A program made the translations under genes and the position numbers. This document shows positions 8,158 through 19,000 of a DNA stretch of 64,000 nucleotides, piece by piece. The stretch comes from Streptomyces mangrovi. Its GTDB lineage: Bacteria; Actinomycetota; Actinomycetes; Streptomycetales; Streptomycetaceae. The stretch is from NCBI RefSeq assembly GCF_900114215.1, contig NZ_FOSG01000024.1:1-64000 (forward strand), written 5' to 3'. The notes below the pieces were generated by a model that was given only the letters and a program-made list of their open reading frames with translations, had not been told where the DNA came from and ran no database searches. Positions within the stretch are counted from its first letter, which is position 1; every line of letters begins with the position of its first letter.

Positions 8158-11100
8158 GCGGTGTCCCCGGTGTCGAGGAAGGCGGCAATGGCGCGTGCGA
8201 GGGTCGGATGGGCCGCGGTTGCCGGAGAGGCGGGCGGCTCATGGCCAGCACGGGCAAGAATGTCGGAGGCTTCCGTCCGGACGGAGAGCATGTCGCAGCT
8301 GCACAGGGCCACGAGCCGGTCGGTGAGAGCGGCATCCAGCGGTCCGTCCGGCAGGTGGCTTCGCAAGACCGTCAGGAGCCAGGTAAGAGGGCCGGCGCCG
8401 AGATCGAAGGAGAGGACATGCGCCAGCGCGGCCTGGGCCTGGCGGGGGCGACCGGCCAAGAGCACCGTCGCCACGACCAAGGCGCGCCGTTTGTCGCCGC
8501 GTTCGGGCAGGGCAATAGTTGCCAGAGCCAGTCGGCACAGGGCGGCATCGATGTCGTGCTGCGTGGCCGACTCCGGCGCTGGGCGGTAGGCGCCGTCGCC
8601 GAGATGGGCGTCACCCGGTAGGCGATGGGTGATGACCTCGAACGCCGCGTCCCAGCAGGCGAGCGCGTCGGCAGCCGGAGGCCGGGAAGTGTCCGGAGGC
8701 TGGACGGCGAAGGCCGAGACCAGCGCCTGGCTGACGCCGATGGTGTGGCTGTAGGACCGGGCGGCGATTGCGTGGGCCACCTGGTCTGCCAGACCCCGGA
8801 TTGCTGTGGCGGCGTCGGCGGCGTACGCCTGCTGCCACAGTTCCAGCCGGTCGTTGCCGGCGAAGGAAAGCCACCCCCCGCCGCCCCGGATCTTGGTGAA
8901 GGCGAGTAGGTCGGCCGTGGCGGCGAGCCGGCCGAAGGCGTCGGGATCGATGTTTTGCCGGAGGCGAAGCCCGGTCGCGACATCGGCGAGCACCTCGAGG
9001 GGACCGGAGCTGCGCATCCCGTCGGCGATCCGATGCAGAAGCTGGACGGCTGCGTCGGTTCCCTGGCTGACGGTGACCTCGACGAGCCGCCATCCGACCG
9101 CGTTGGCCAGAGCGTCCATGGACCACCGTGGGCCCGGTGCATCGTCGTACGCCTTGCTGCTGTGGTCCCGGACCGCGGCAAGGATGCCGGCAGAGCCTTC
9201 GGGCAGTGCGGGGCGCTGCTGGGCGTGCAGGTAGGTGAGCGTGGGGTAGCGCTTTTCCGGACTGAACCACTGACGAGACGTGGTGTTGTGGGTGGGCTTG
9301 GGCGCCCGGGGCGGGCCGCTCTCACCGCCGCAGCGTTGTGCTGCCGTGTACAGCGCGGTGGTGGGTTCGTCTCCTGCGGCATGAGATGCGTAGATGAGGG
9401 GCTGGTCGTCGTAGGTGGAGGTGATCGCATTTGCGAGGATCGGCAGGAGGCACCGTATGCGTGCCGCGTCGCCGCCGGGCAGGGCGGCCAGCCTCCTGAG
9501 CAGGGCGATGTCAGCCTCGAGACTGCGGCCGTCGGGTCCTGCAGCGATACGGAGCGCGGCCAGGACCACAGGGTCGGCAGCGTCGGCCTGCGTGGCCAGC
9601 AGCTGCCGGTGGGCTGCGTCCACCCAAGCATCGGGCAGCCCCGGCTCGGCCAGCAGCACCTGGGCGCCCAGCTGCGCGGCAGCTTGCGGGTCCAGGCGCG
9701 CGAGGGAGCGCCACCACTCCTGTGGTGTTCCCGCCGTGCCCCGCCCGTCGGTGCAGGCCGTGACGAGATACACAAGAGGCTGCGTACACGCCAGCCGCAC
9801 ACGCGCCTGGACGGGATCGGCCTGCATGAGTTGGGGCAGCGGGTCCAGCAGCTCCTTGATGGTGATGTCCTTGTGGCTGCCGTAGGCGCCCATGTAGCGA
9901 GCGGCACGCTCCCAGCAGCGCTGCGCTTCTTGCGGGTCGCCGCAGGCGAGACTCACGCGGGCCATTTCCAGCTCGAAGTCGGCGTCCTCCGCATACAGCG
10001 CACGGCGCTCGGCCTGCGCCGCGCGCAGCTTGCACATGAGCTCGTGCACGACGTCGGCCCCGGCCTGGCCGACGCTCTCGGCGAGCAGGGACAGCAGCTC
10101 CGTGGTGATCAGAGGGCCAGTCCCGGCCATACCCATGAGAGACGTGGTGGTGCCGCGGCTGATGGCCTGCAAGGAAGTGATGCCCAGCGCCACGTCGTTG
10201 CCGCGGAGCAGGACGACGGCATCGTGCAGGACCTGCCGTACGAGCCGGTGGATGTCCGCGAGGTCACAGGCACGAGGACGGCCCGAGAACGGGTCCGCGT
10301 GCTGAGCCAGCTGCTCGAGCGCCACACGGACGGCAGATGAAGCGGCCTCGGCCGAAGTCCTGCCCGCATCGACGTCATGGCGCAGGCCAAGCGTGGCAAT
10401 GGTGAAGCGCAGCCAGGCCCGGTAGAAGCCGACTCCGCCCAGCCGGGGGAGCAGCCGGGCGGGCGCCTGCGGATCGGATGCCTGAGCCACGGCCAGCAAC
10501 GCCAGCCACCTGCTCACCGGTCCGGACAGCCCGCTGGCACGGTCGGTCAGCACCTCCTGCGTTGCTCCTGCAAGAACTCCAGAGACCTCCCCGGAAAAGA
10601 CCTCCTCGGCAAGGTCCGCCACCGCCACGCCATGGCGGAGCAGACGCCGTGGGTCGCACGGCCCGCTGGCCCAAGCCGCGGTGGCCAGCGTGCGCGGCGA
10701 CGGCAGCGTGCCGCCTGCATGGCCGTAGGCATCAGCAAGATGCAGCAAAAGGGCCGCGCGCCGGTCGGGGCGTTCGACGAGTTCCGCGCTCTCGATCAAC
10801 GGGTCGGGCCCCAGACAGTCCAGCAGCACACCGAGCGCACGCTCAGGGGATGTCAGGGCTTCCTGGTCGAGGAACCGGGCCACCCGCTGCGCGAGCGTGC
10901 GCGGGGCTTCCCCAGACTCAGAATCGTCGGCGTCCCGCCGGGGCAGCCGGATCCGCCCGCGCAGCTCCACGAGGAGGAGTGCCTCGTCACTTTCGGAACC
11001 GTAGTGGACTCGCTCGCTCTCACGTGCCTCCTCCCAGGCCGTCAGGTACGCCTCCCACGGGGCGGCGCAGCCGGCCCGGTCGACTGCCGCGCACAACTGC

Positions 11101-13415
11101 AGGCCCCACCGCGCCGACATCGTAGGTACACCCTCGTACATCAAGCTTGCCGCCACGCGGTCGGCTCCTGACAGGGCCACCAGCACATCTGCGTAGGTCA
11201 CCAACGAGCCGGGGACGCCCTCGTCCTCGTAGGTCGCCCGCGCCCGGCTGAGTTCGATACAGCGCACCAGCATCGGCCAGTCGTTGCGGGCCGCCGCGCG
11301 CCGTGCGACGACGGTCAGGGTGTGGGCGATGGCGGCTGGAGGCTGCAGCCCGGCAATCGCACGGGAGAGGAAATCAGGCCCGATCAGTGAAGAGAGCTCG
11401 TCATCGCGGCCCAGGGAGGACAGGAGCTCAGGGAGGTGCCGGAATGCGCGTGCATCCGTGAAGAACCCACGCTGGGAGAGCCACTCGGCAGCCTGGGCAC
11501 GGACCTGATCGATCCACCTGTGGTCGCCAGCGCTCTGGCGGATGTACCGGCTGAAACTCTCGTGGTGGATCTTCAGACCGCCGATGCCCGGCTGCTGCGC
11601 GATGATCGGCGCCACTTTGGTCAGCGCGGCGCCGATCAGGAACCCGGGCAGCGGAAAAATCTCCCCAAGCTCGTCAGCGGTCACGGCGAAGTCGCAGACG
11701 GCCAGCATGCTGACGGCATAGCGCTGCTCGGCGGTCAGACCACGCAGCAGGTAGGCGTAGTAGTCATCAAGGTCGTGCGCTGACGATGGGACCGCGCGCA
11801 GCCGGTCGAGGGGATCGGCTCCGGCGTCCGGTGCAGGTAGCGATCCCAGGCTGGGGGGCGGCCCGACAGCCTGATGGCACAAATAGGTCGCGTAGAGGGC
11901 GTTGCCTTGCGAACGCTCTTCGATCAAGGTGATGGCAGTCTCCGCCCTGTCTGCAGGCCCGACGTCAGCAGCGGACGACGCCATGGCCGATACCACGCCC
12001 AGACGATCCGCCAGAGCCCGCAGCTCGGGGCGGTTGAGCGGAGGCACGGTAACGCGAGCGGCACCGGTGGACTGAACCCTCTCAAGGTGAGAGCCGGGCT
12101 GACCGGCCATAACCAGGGCGGCACCCGGCGGCAGCCTCAGAGCAGTCAGTTCCTCGACCAGACAGGCAGCGGGGTCCACCTGATCACGAAACGCGCTGCC
12201 GACGTTGTACCCAAGCACCCGGCTGACGTGGTCGATTCCGTCCACGATCAACGCAACCGGCCGGTCCGGGGTCAGGCTGCGCACCGCAGCGACAGCGGCC
12301 GCGAGCGTTTCCCGCGTGGCCGCGTAGCGGGGTCTGACCTTTTCCACCGCCTCTGGAGCGACCGTCTTAAGCTGCTGAAGGAGGCTGCCGATCACGACCT
12401 CCGTGAGCACACGCTGCTCACGGTCGACATCCGCGGGCCCGAGCCAGCAGTGGTGCCGTACCGCGATCCAGGCGTCGCGCAGCGCATCACCGAGCTGCTC
12501 GCACAACCACGACTTGCCGATGCCAGGAGCGCCGGTGACCACCACGATGCCTCCGTGCTCCGCTGCCTCCTCCACGGCGGCGACCACTGTCGTGAGCACC
12601 TTCGGGCGGGTCACCTCGGTGGCACGGTCCACGGGGTGCCCTTCACGCACCGCCCCGAAATCAACCTCCAAGCCCAGCCGCGGAAGCAGATCCTCGATCG
12701 CCACGGTTCCGACCCGGCTGCGCGCCGCCTTGGCCGCCTCGATGAGAGCCAGCGCCACGTCCTCGGGTGCGCGGTGCCGGTTCGGCGGTCGTCCGGCTCC
12801 TAGTTCTTCCGTAATGCGACGCAGCAGGGCCGCTTCGGCCGGGCCCGGCTCGCGGATGTTGAGCGAACACGCTGGAACATCTGTATCGACGATGAGGGCG
12901 GCACAGGCACGGTCGAGCAAGTCGTCGCTGACCTCGGCGAGCATCGTCTTCCACGGGTCTTGTGCCCGCAGCGCAGCGGCGTCGAACCGGAAACGCCGGC
13001 TGCTCAGGCCGTGCAGAGCCGACCCGGGATCGGCGCTTGCGCTGACCGGCCGCAGCACCCGGACCAGATCAGGATCGTCCGGCTCCGTGTCGCGCACCAC
13101 GAGACGGTGCGAGGTGCCGGGATGCGATGCGAGATCGCGGTCTATGGAGGAGAAGAGGAGATCCAGACGCAGGCCCCGGATGTCCTTAGTGAAACTCTCT
13201 ACCGACAACGCGCGGTCGTGGTCCGTGTGCTTGATCTGCAGCCGCTCACGGCCGCCGGTGCCCCACTCACAGGTGACGTCATCGAACCGGTCCCCGGCGA
13301 ACATCTTCGTGTCGACCACCACGGACCTTGCACGCCCCACCGCCAGGTCCACCAGGCGCAGCGCGGTGAGCAAGTCCTGGTAGGCGTAACCGAGGTGCGT
13401 CGGGCGCAGCCCCAT
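8154..13415 (-). CDS. DUF4297-like nuclease fused to STAND NTPase with long helical-repeat tail (Avs-like)
   Basis: 1753 residues from the ATG at 13415, preceded by GGGAGGGGG; the frame extends upstream without a better start. Residues 1-65 read as a DUF4297/Cap4-type PD-(D/E)xK nuclease: a YAYQ helix near 10-13, FDD at 44-46 and QIK at 60-62. Walker A GAPGIGKS is at 295-302 and Walker B ALIVDGIDH near 388-396. About 1200 residues of alpha-helical, TPR-like sequence follow. Nuclease, STAND ATPase and repeat sensor in this order is the architecture of antiviral STAND proteins, where target binding to the repeats triggers oligomerisation and DNA cutting. The coupled 393-residue protein is an unusual partner. 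The nuclease assignment is from motif spacing. Confidence 0.8.
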   Translation of the reverse strand: MGLRPTHLGYAYQDLLTALRLVDLAVGRARSVVVDTKMFAGDRFDDVTCEWGTGGRERLQIKHTDHDRALSVESFTKDIRGLRLDLLFSSIDRDLASHPGTSHRLVVRDTEPDDPDLVRVLRPVSASADPGSALHGLSSRRFRFDAAALRAQDPWKTMLAEVSDDLLDRACAALIVDTDVPACSLNIREPGPAEAALLRRITEELGAGRPPNRHRAPEDVALALIEAAKAARSRVGTVAIEDLLPRLGLEVDFGAVREGHPVDRATEVTRPKVLTTVVAAVEEAAEHGGIVVVTGAPGIGKSWLCEQLGDALRDAWIAVRHHCWLGPADVDREQRVLTEVVIGSLLQQLKTVAPEAVEKVRPRYAATRETLAAAVAAVRSLTPDRPVALIVDGIDHVSRVLGYNVGSAFRDQVDPAACLVEELTALRLPPGAALVMAGQPGSHLERVQSTGAARVTVPPLNRPELRALADRLGVVSAMASSAADVGPADRAETAITLIEERSQGNALYATYLCHQAVGPPPSLGSLPAPDAGADPLDRLRAVPSSAHDLDDYYAYLLRGLTAEQRYAVSMLAVCDFAVTADELGEIFPLPGFLIGAALTKVAPIIAQQPGIGGLKIHHESFSRYIRQSAGDHRWIDQVRAQAAEWLSQRGFFTDARAFRHLPELLSSLGRDDELSSLIGPDFLSRAIAGLQPPAAIAHTLTVVARRAAARNDWPMLVRCIELSRARATYEDEGVPGSLVTYADVLVALSGADRVAASLMYEGVPTMSARWGLQLCAAVDRAGCAAPWEAYLTAWEEARESERVHYGSESDEALLLVELRGRIRLPRRDADDSESGEAPRTLAQRVARFLDQEALTSPERALGVLLDCLGPDPLIESAELVERPDRRAALLLHLADAYGHAGGTLPSPRTLATAAWASGPCDPRRLLRHGVAVADLAEEVFSGEVSGVLAGATQEVLTDRASGLSGPVSRWLALLAVAQASDPQAPARLLPRLGGVGFYRAWLRFTIATLGLRHDVDAGRTSAEAASSAVRVALEQLAQHADPFSGRPRACDLADIHRLVRQVLHDAVVLLRGNDVALGITSLQAISRGTTTSLMGMAGTGPLITTELLSLLAESVGQAGADVVHELMCKLRAAQAERRALYAEDADFELEMARVSLACGDPQEAQRCWERAARYMGAYGSHKDITIKELLDPLPQLMQADPVQARVRLACTQPLVYLVTACTDGRGTAGTPQEWWRSLARLDPQAAAQLGAQVLLAEPGLPDAWVDAAHRQLLATQADAADPVVLAALRIAAGPDGRSLEADIALLRRLAALPGGDAARIRCLLPILANAITSTYDDQPLIYASHAAGDEPTTALYTAAQRCGGESGPPRAPKPTHNTTSRQWFSPEKRYPTLTYLHAQQRPALPEGSAGILAAVRDHSSKAYDDAPGPRWSMDALANAVGWRLVEVTVSQGTDAAVQLLHRIADGMRSSGPLEVLADVATGLRLRQNIDPDAFGRLAATADLLAFTKIRGGGGWLSFAGNDRLELWQQAYAADAATAIRGLADQVAHAIAARSYSHTIGVSQALVSAFAVQPPDTSRPPAADALACWDAAFEVITHRLPGDAHLGDGAYRPAPESATQHDIDAALCRLALATIALPERGDKRRALVVATVLLAGRPRQAQAALAHVLSFDLGAGPLTWLLTVLRSHLPDGPLDAALTDRLVALCSCDMLSVRTEASDILARAGHEPPASPATAAHPTLARAIAAFLDTGDTA

Positions 13416-13654
13416 GGCCCCCTCCCAGCGTGCCGTGTATCCGTGCGTCGCCCAAAGCGTGCTTGCCGCGGTCACCCTAACTCCCACGAGGCGCCGGGAC
13501 AGAACGCAATAGACAGGGGCAGGTGCGCTGATGCCGCTTACGCGTCCCAGCGCGTCAGTACCGGACCACCTTCGCCCTCGCCGGAACACGGACGCTGCAG
13601 GGTGGCGCTCTATGAGGTCTTAGGCTTCCTTCCGTAGGGGAGCCGTAAGGCAGC

Positions 13655-15886
13655 ATGGGGGGAGAGACCGTGCGGCTGTCGTCGTTGAGTGAACGGCTGG
13701 TTGCCATCGGGTTTGAGCGGCTTGCCCAGGGCGTGCCGGCCGTGCTGAGCAGCTCCGCGTTCGCTGGCGAGCTGGCGTTCGGGGCGCCGGAGGGCTGGCA
13801 GAGTGTGTGCGAGCCGTCGTGGGAGCAACTGGCCGCACGCGCTGGGGAGCTTCTCGCCGATGGACCGTTGTTCTTGGTGCCGACGTGGGAGCGAAGGGCG
13901 AACCCGGCCAGGCGCCGTGCCACCGATCCCGACTCCTACTACGTCGAGGCCATGACCTCGTGCCGCCCACCTTCACCCGACGCCGTGATGGCGGTGCTGC
14001 TTCCGGCGCAGGCGTGGACCTCGGACCGACCCGGGCTGGCCGAGATGCGCATGAAGGTGGCCGAGCACTGGGACACCCTGCTCGTCGTCTACGGGTTCGG
14101 CACCCTCACGCATCTGCATGCGAGTGTGGAATCGGTCGTCGTGTTCCTGCGGGCGCGAGCGCAGACCAGGCCGGTACTGAAGGTCTTCCGGGTGCCGTAC
14201 CGCCCGGATGAGGCGGCCGTCGTCAAGGACTTTGAGCGGCTGCTGGCCCGCGAGGGTGGCAGGGGAGAACACGGCTACGTGCTGCGGGAGGTACCCAGCC
14301 CAGAGCAGGGCCTGTACTTCGACCGCTTCGACCCACACATCCTTAGGCGCCGCGAGGACCTGACCGGCTTCGGCGCCGTCAACGCGCTCGGTGATCTCTT
14401 CACCTTCCACCGCACTGCTTTCAGCGAGGCAGCCCTGAGGAAGGGCAAGCAGCTGACGTCACCGAAGGATCCCGGTGCGGTGCGCATCGTCCGGCCGCGG
14501 GACATCGGCCGGGACGGCACGATTGCCCCGCCGTCGGAGGAAACCCTGTGGGCGACCATCCCCGCGGATCTGCAACTCGCCCCCGGGGACCTGGTGATAC
14601 GCCGCCTGCACGACCCGGTCACGGTGTCCCCACATGGTTTCTTCACCGCCGAGGTCACCGACGAGCACCTCCCCGCCGCCGCATCTGACAATGTGGTGGT
14701 CCTACGACCCATCAAGCCGCTCTCCCGGCCGCAGGCCCGCTTGATCACCATGTTCCTGCGCACCCCGCTCGCCCTGAGCCTGGCCGGGCCACGGCCGGTC
14801 ACCACCGTGGAAGCGCTGTCCGCGCTGCCTGTCCCGCAGCCTGACGAGGCGCTGACCAAGGCCCTTGACGAACTGACGGCCGCCAAGCAGCAGTTCAAAC
14901 GGTGGGAACAGGAGGCGGACTCGGTGATCGAGTCCGTCTTCCTGGAGAAGACCGCGGCCCGGGCACGCGCCCGCGTCATCGACTCCGGCCGCGCACTGAG
15001 GCTGCGCGTCGAAGCAGCCTCACTGCTCGACGACCTCGGCCACAGCGTCCGCACCCGCTTCCCCTACCCCATCGCCTACCGCTGGCGCGAGACCGAGGCC
15101 CGGATCAGCTCAGGCGACGCCCAGGCCGCCTACGCCGCGATCCTGGACACCGCCGAGGAACTGCTGTGCTACATCGCCCAACTCGTCCTCGCCCTCACCC
15201 ACGCAAGACAGATCACCTTGGGGGCGGTGACGGCGATCCGGGACAAGCTCGCCGGCGGGCGCAGCGGCCCGGGCTTCGGCGACTGGGCGAATGTACTCAA
15301 CGAAGCCGCGACCAGCCGACAGCTCAACAACCTCCCCGAAGCCCACCCCCTGAACGACATCCGGACACTGCTGGCACATTCGGATGCCGAGAAGGCCCGC
15401 CAGGCCCTGAGCGAACGTCGCAACGATCAAGCCCACCTGCGGCGTGTCGACCCGATCGACCTGCCCCACGCCATCGACGTCGCCTTCGCCGACCTGACCC
15501 GCCTGGTCGAACGGGCCCGCTTCCTGGCCGACCTGCCCCTGCTGGAGGTCACCGACGTCCGCTGGGACACCTTCGCCCGCAGCGCCCGGGTGGAATACCG
15601 GGAACTGGCCGGAGACCACCCCGTCGTCCCGACCCGCACCATGACCCCATCCAACAACGACCTGGAAACCGGCAGCCTCTACCTCCGCGACACCGACGGC
15701 GCACTGCACCTGCTGCGCCCGTTCCTGATCGGCCGGGACTGCCCGACGTGCCGCACCTGGTCCACCTTCCACGCTGATCGCGTCCCCCAGGGCGCCGTCG
15801 TCTTCAAGAGCCTCGAACACGGCCACACTTGGGAAGACAAGTCCCCTGGCACCCGCCGCCTGCTGAGCCACGTCGGCCTTGTGTGA
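13655..15886 (+). CDS. Degenerate N6-methylase/HsdS-like protein with C-terminal HEPN-type RNx4H motif
   Basis: 743 residues from the ATG. A GTG at 13670 has a better ribosome site (GGGGGGAG) and may be the real start. Residues about 95-180 resemble the late half of an N6-adenine methylase fold (AVMAVLLPAQAW, then ESVVVFLRAR), but I see no NPPY/DPPY catalytic motif. Residues 240-430 resemble a type I restriction specificity (HsdS) target-recognition domain: LAPGDLVIRR, PLSRPQARLI and a final helix after LPVPQPDEAL. Residues 490-630 are helical and contain RNDQAH at 589-594, the R-x4-H signature of HEPN ribonucleases. It is divergently transcribed from the STAND gene. A DNA-recognition module joined to a possible RNase suggests an abortive-infection factor; this is inference. 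Confidence 0.7.
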   Translation: MGGETVRLSSLSERLVAIGFERLAQGVPAVLSSSAFAGELAFGAPEGWQSVCEPSWEQLAARAGELLADGPLFLVPTWERRANPARRRATDPDSYYVEAMTSCRPPSPDAVMAVLLPAQAWTSDRPGLAEMRMKVAEHWDTLLVVYGFGTLTHLHASVESVVVFLRARAQTRPVLKVFRVPYRPDEAAVVKDFERLLAREGGRGEHGYVLREVPSPEQGLYFDRFDPHILRRREDLTGFGAVNALGDLFTFHRTAFSEAALRKGKQLTSPKDPGAVRIVRPRDIGRDGTIAPPSEETLWATIPADLQLAPGDLVIRRLHDPVTVSPHGFFTAEVTDEHLPAAASDNVVVLRPIKPLSRPQARLITMFLRTPLALSLAGPRPVTTVEALSALPVPQPDEALTKALDELTAAKQQFKRWEQEADSVIESVFLEKTAARARARVIDSGRALRLRVEAASLLDDLGHSVRTRFPYPIAYRWRETEARISSGDAQAAYAAILDTAEELLCYIAQLVLALTHARQITLGAVTAIRDKLAGGRSGPGFGDWANVLNEAATSRQLNNLPEAHPLNDIRTLLAHSDAEKARQALSERRNDQAHLRRVDPIDLPHAIDVAFADLTRLVERARFLADLPLLEVTDVRWDTFARSARVEYRELAGDHPVVPTRTMTPSNNDLETGSLYLRDTDGALHLLRPFLIGRDCPTCRTWSTFHADRVPQGAVVFKSLEHGHTWEDKSPGTRRLLSHVGLV

Positions 15887-16054
15887 AACCACAATCCCGG
15901 CAGACTGCGGCGGCGATGGCCAAGCCCACACGCACCACCCCGATCAGCCAACGGAGACGGGCTGCAGCCGAAAGGGGGGAGCGCGCCACGGATGTCGGTG
16001 GGGTGTTGGACACTGGTCGTGCGTGACTGCGGCAGTGAGACCAGGGGGAACGAC

Positions 16055-19000
16055 GTGAGCGATGACGCCGTCCAGCTTGAGCGGCGTATCCGCTTCGCCC
16101 TGAGCATTCTCGGTGAGAGCAACAGCCACCACGAGTTCGAGGCTCTGTGCCTGGGCCTGGCGCGCCGGAGGATCACCAGCAACCTGTTGCCGGCGACCGG
16201 GCCCGTCAGCAGCGGCGGGGACCAGGGCCGGGACGCCGAAAGCCATTGGACCAACATTCCCCAGGAGCTGCCCGGCACGTCTCTGTTCGCGGCGCTGGCC
16301 TCCACCAAGCGGGTGGTGATGGCCTGCACCATCCAGGGCACCAAGGTGCCGGGCAAGATCCGAAAGGACCTGGCATCGATCTGTGGGCGGGGCACACCCG
16401 TGGATCGCGTCATCTACTTCACGGTGACCGCTGTGCCCACCAGGAAGCGGCACGACCTGATCGACGAAGCCGCTCGGACGCACCAGGTCGAGTTGGAGAT
16501 CTGGGACGCGGCCGCCCTCGCCGTCCACCTCGCCGACTACGACCTGTTCTACCTCGCCGTCCAGTACCTCCACCTGTCCTCCGACCTCGCTCCGCCGCGC
16601 CCGGACGGGGCCGGCGAACTGCCCGACTGGTACGTCGAGGCCCGCCAGCGGTGGCAGGCGAGCGACGAGCCCGGCCGCACGCTGGGCGACCTGGTGGACC
16701 TGCGGGGCCCGCTGCGCCACGCCACCTTCTACGACGAGGCGCGGGCCGACCTGCCGGAATGGATCGGCCACGTACGTGCCCTGCTGGTTGCCGCAGCGGG
16801 GGAGCACACCGCTCTGCGGGCCCGCTACGAGATTGTCGTGGCAACCCTGCGCGGCCTCGGCGACATGCGCCCGGCGGACCAACTGGCCCGTGACTTCTTC
16901 GACACGGTCATCTCCGACGACACCCTCACCGATCCGGGAATCCTCGAGGATGCCGTCGTGCTCCTCGGATACGCATTCGGGGCGCTGCTGCGCGGCCTTA
17001 CCGCGCTATCCACAGACGAGCTGTGCGGCTGGCAGCACCTGCTGGCCGACAAGATCGACCGCCTGCTGGAGGCGGAACCGCCCGCCAACGCCATGGCTCA
17101 TCTGCTGGCCATGCGGGCCCGCTTGGCTCTGCACACCGACATGACCGCCGACTTCGAATCCGTGCCCGAGGACCTGCCGACCGTCGCGGAAGTCACCGCA
17201 TCCGTTGTCGAAGCGGTAGAAGCCGGTGAGCCGATACCTGCCCTGCAGACAGGACCACCGCTCACCGACCTCGACACTGCCATGAGCACCCTGCACCGGC
17301 TGGGCCACCACCTGGACAACGCGCCGTTGTTCCCCATCGAGCACACCGCCGACCTCTTCGACTACCTCACACCCGTACTGGTGGACCACCCGCTGTACCG
17401 GGAGGTCCGCGACCTGCTCGATCAGGCCACCGACCGGGTCACCGGCCAGACCGCACGCGGCGAACGCGCCCAGTCCCGCGGCCACGCCCTGATCAAGAGC
17501 GGCCGCCTTCCGCAAGCACTCCAGGAGATCCACGAAGCCAAAGCCAACTGGCTGCGCGGCGACACCCTCGAGGGCGGCCTGATTATGCTGCTGCTGTGCG
17601 CGCGCCTCTACAGCGAACTCGGCCTGCCCATCGCCGCCAAGCAACACGCGCTCGCAGCCGCCACCGCCGCGAAGTCCGCACCTAACCCCGAACTTCGCCG
17701 CTTCATCCCTCGCGGCGTCATCCTCGCCGCCCGCTACGACCGACAGGCTGGAAACTGGATCTCTGCCACCCGCCTGTTCTGCATCGGCCTCATGGCGCAG
17801 AACGCCTACTGCGACGAGTCGTACAACCACGAACGCTATCCTTATGTCTGGGAGATGATGGCCGACCAGGCGCTCACCCTGCGCGTGGCTAGCGCGGTGC
17901 GGCCCGGCTTCACTCCCCTGCTCCGCGCGATCACCGCCTCCGTGGGCATCGACACCGTCATCGACGAGATGCTCGCCCCGACCGCCGGTGCCCCCACAGC
18001 AACCGAAGAAACCTACGCCAAGGAGGCCGATGCCCAAGGCGTGGGACGGCCCTTCAGCGACGCCGGTCCTACACGCCGCTACGCCTGGAACGCGCTCGGC
18101 GTCGACTGGGAGACCACCTGCCCGAACGAACGGCCGTCGGTACTTGCTGCCGAACGCTACACCGCAGCACTTCAGGTGTTCCTCGGTGAACTCGCCACAC
18201 AGGACCCGCTGTTCCTTCCCGGACGCCTGAGCGTCGAGATCCGCGCAGACACCACCCTGTCTCATGACCAGCCCGCTGTCTGTGAGCAGAGCGCCGACCG
18301 GGATACCAACCGGTGGAGGCTGCGCCTGCCCGCGGCTGACCCCGTACACCTGGAAACAGAGCCCTCCCGCCTGCTCACTGCCCTGATCAGGGTGGTGATC
18401 TCCCAGTCACTGCTCTCCGACGAGGCCTTCATGCACCTCGTCGAGCAGGCGCTCGCCGGCGGCCTCTGGCACAAGCTCCTCGCCGGCCGCCCCTACGACG
18501 AACTGGCCGACTTCCTGCGGCCCGCCGACTACCAGACGATGGCTGCGCTCGCCGACCCAGCCGTCGGAGCAGGTACGCCGCACGGCCAGGCGAAAACGAC
18601 TGCCCTGCCGACCCGAACCGGGCCTGGACCCGGCTACGAGCATGAGACAGCCCTCGAGATCACCCGCAACCGTTATGCCGTCATGCTCCCTATCGTGCGC
18701 TACACCCTTCCTCGCCTGGCCACAGACTCCGGCTTCCGGCGTACGGTCACACAACTGAGGCAGGAAGGGTGGCGCGACTGGCACCTGCTGACCGCCATCG
18801 CCAACGCGGTCGGAAACCATCGCATCCAGCAGCAGGGCCTGCACCCGTCCCCGGACGACTCAGAGGAACACCGAGCTCGCATCCTCGCCGTCCTGCAAGC
18901 CCCCGAACATCCCGACGACCCTCCTGTTCCTGCTGAGGCGTTCACGGAACACGCCCTTCGCTCACACCTGTCCATGGCTGCCGTGAGCACCGCGCGCGGC

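Noticed and set aside
13416..13589. 58-residue N-terminal extension of the DUF4297-STAND gene
   Set aside because: ATG 13415 has a strong GGGAGG site and starts the nuclease domain. The extension is Arg-rich and unlike the family.
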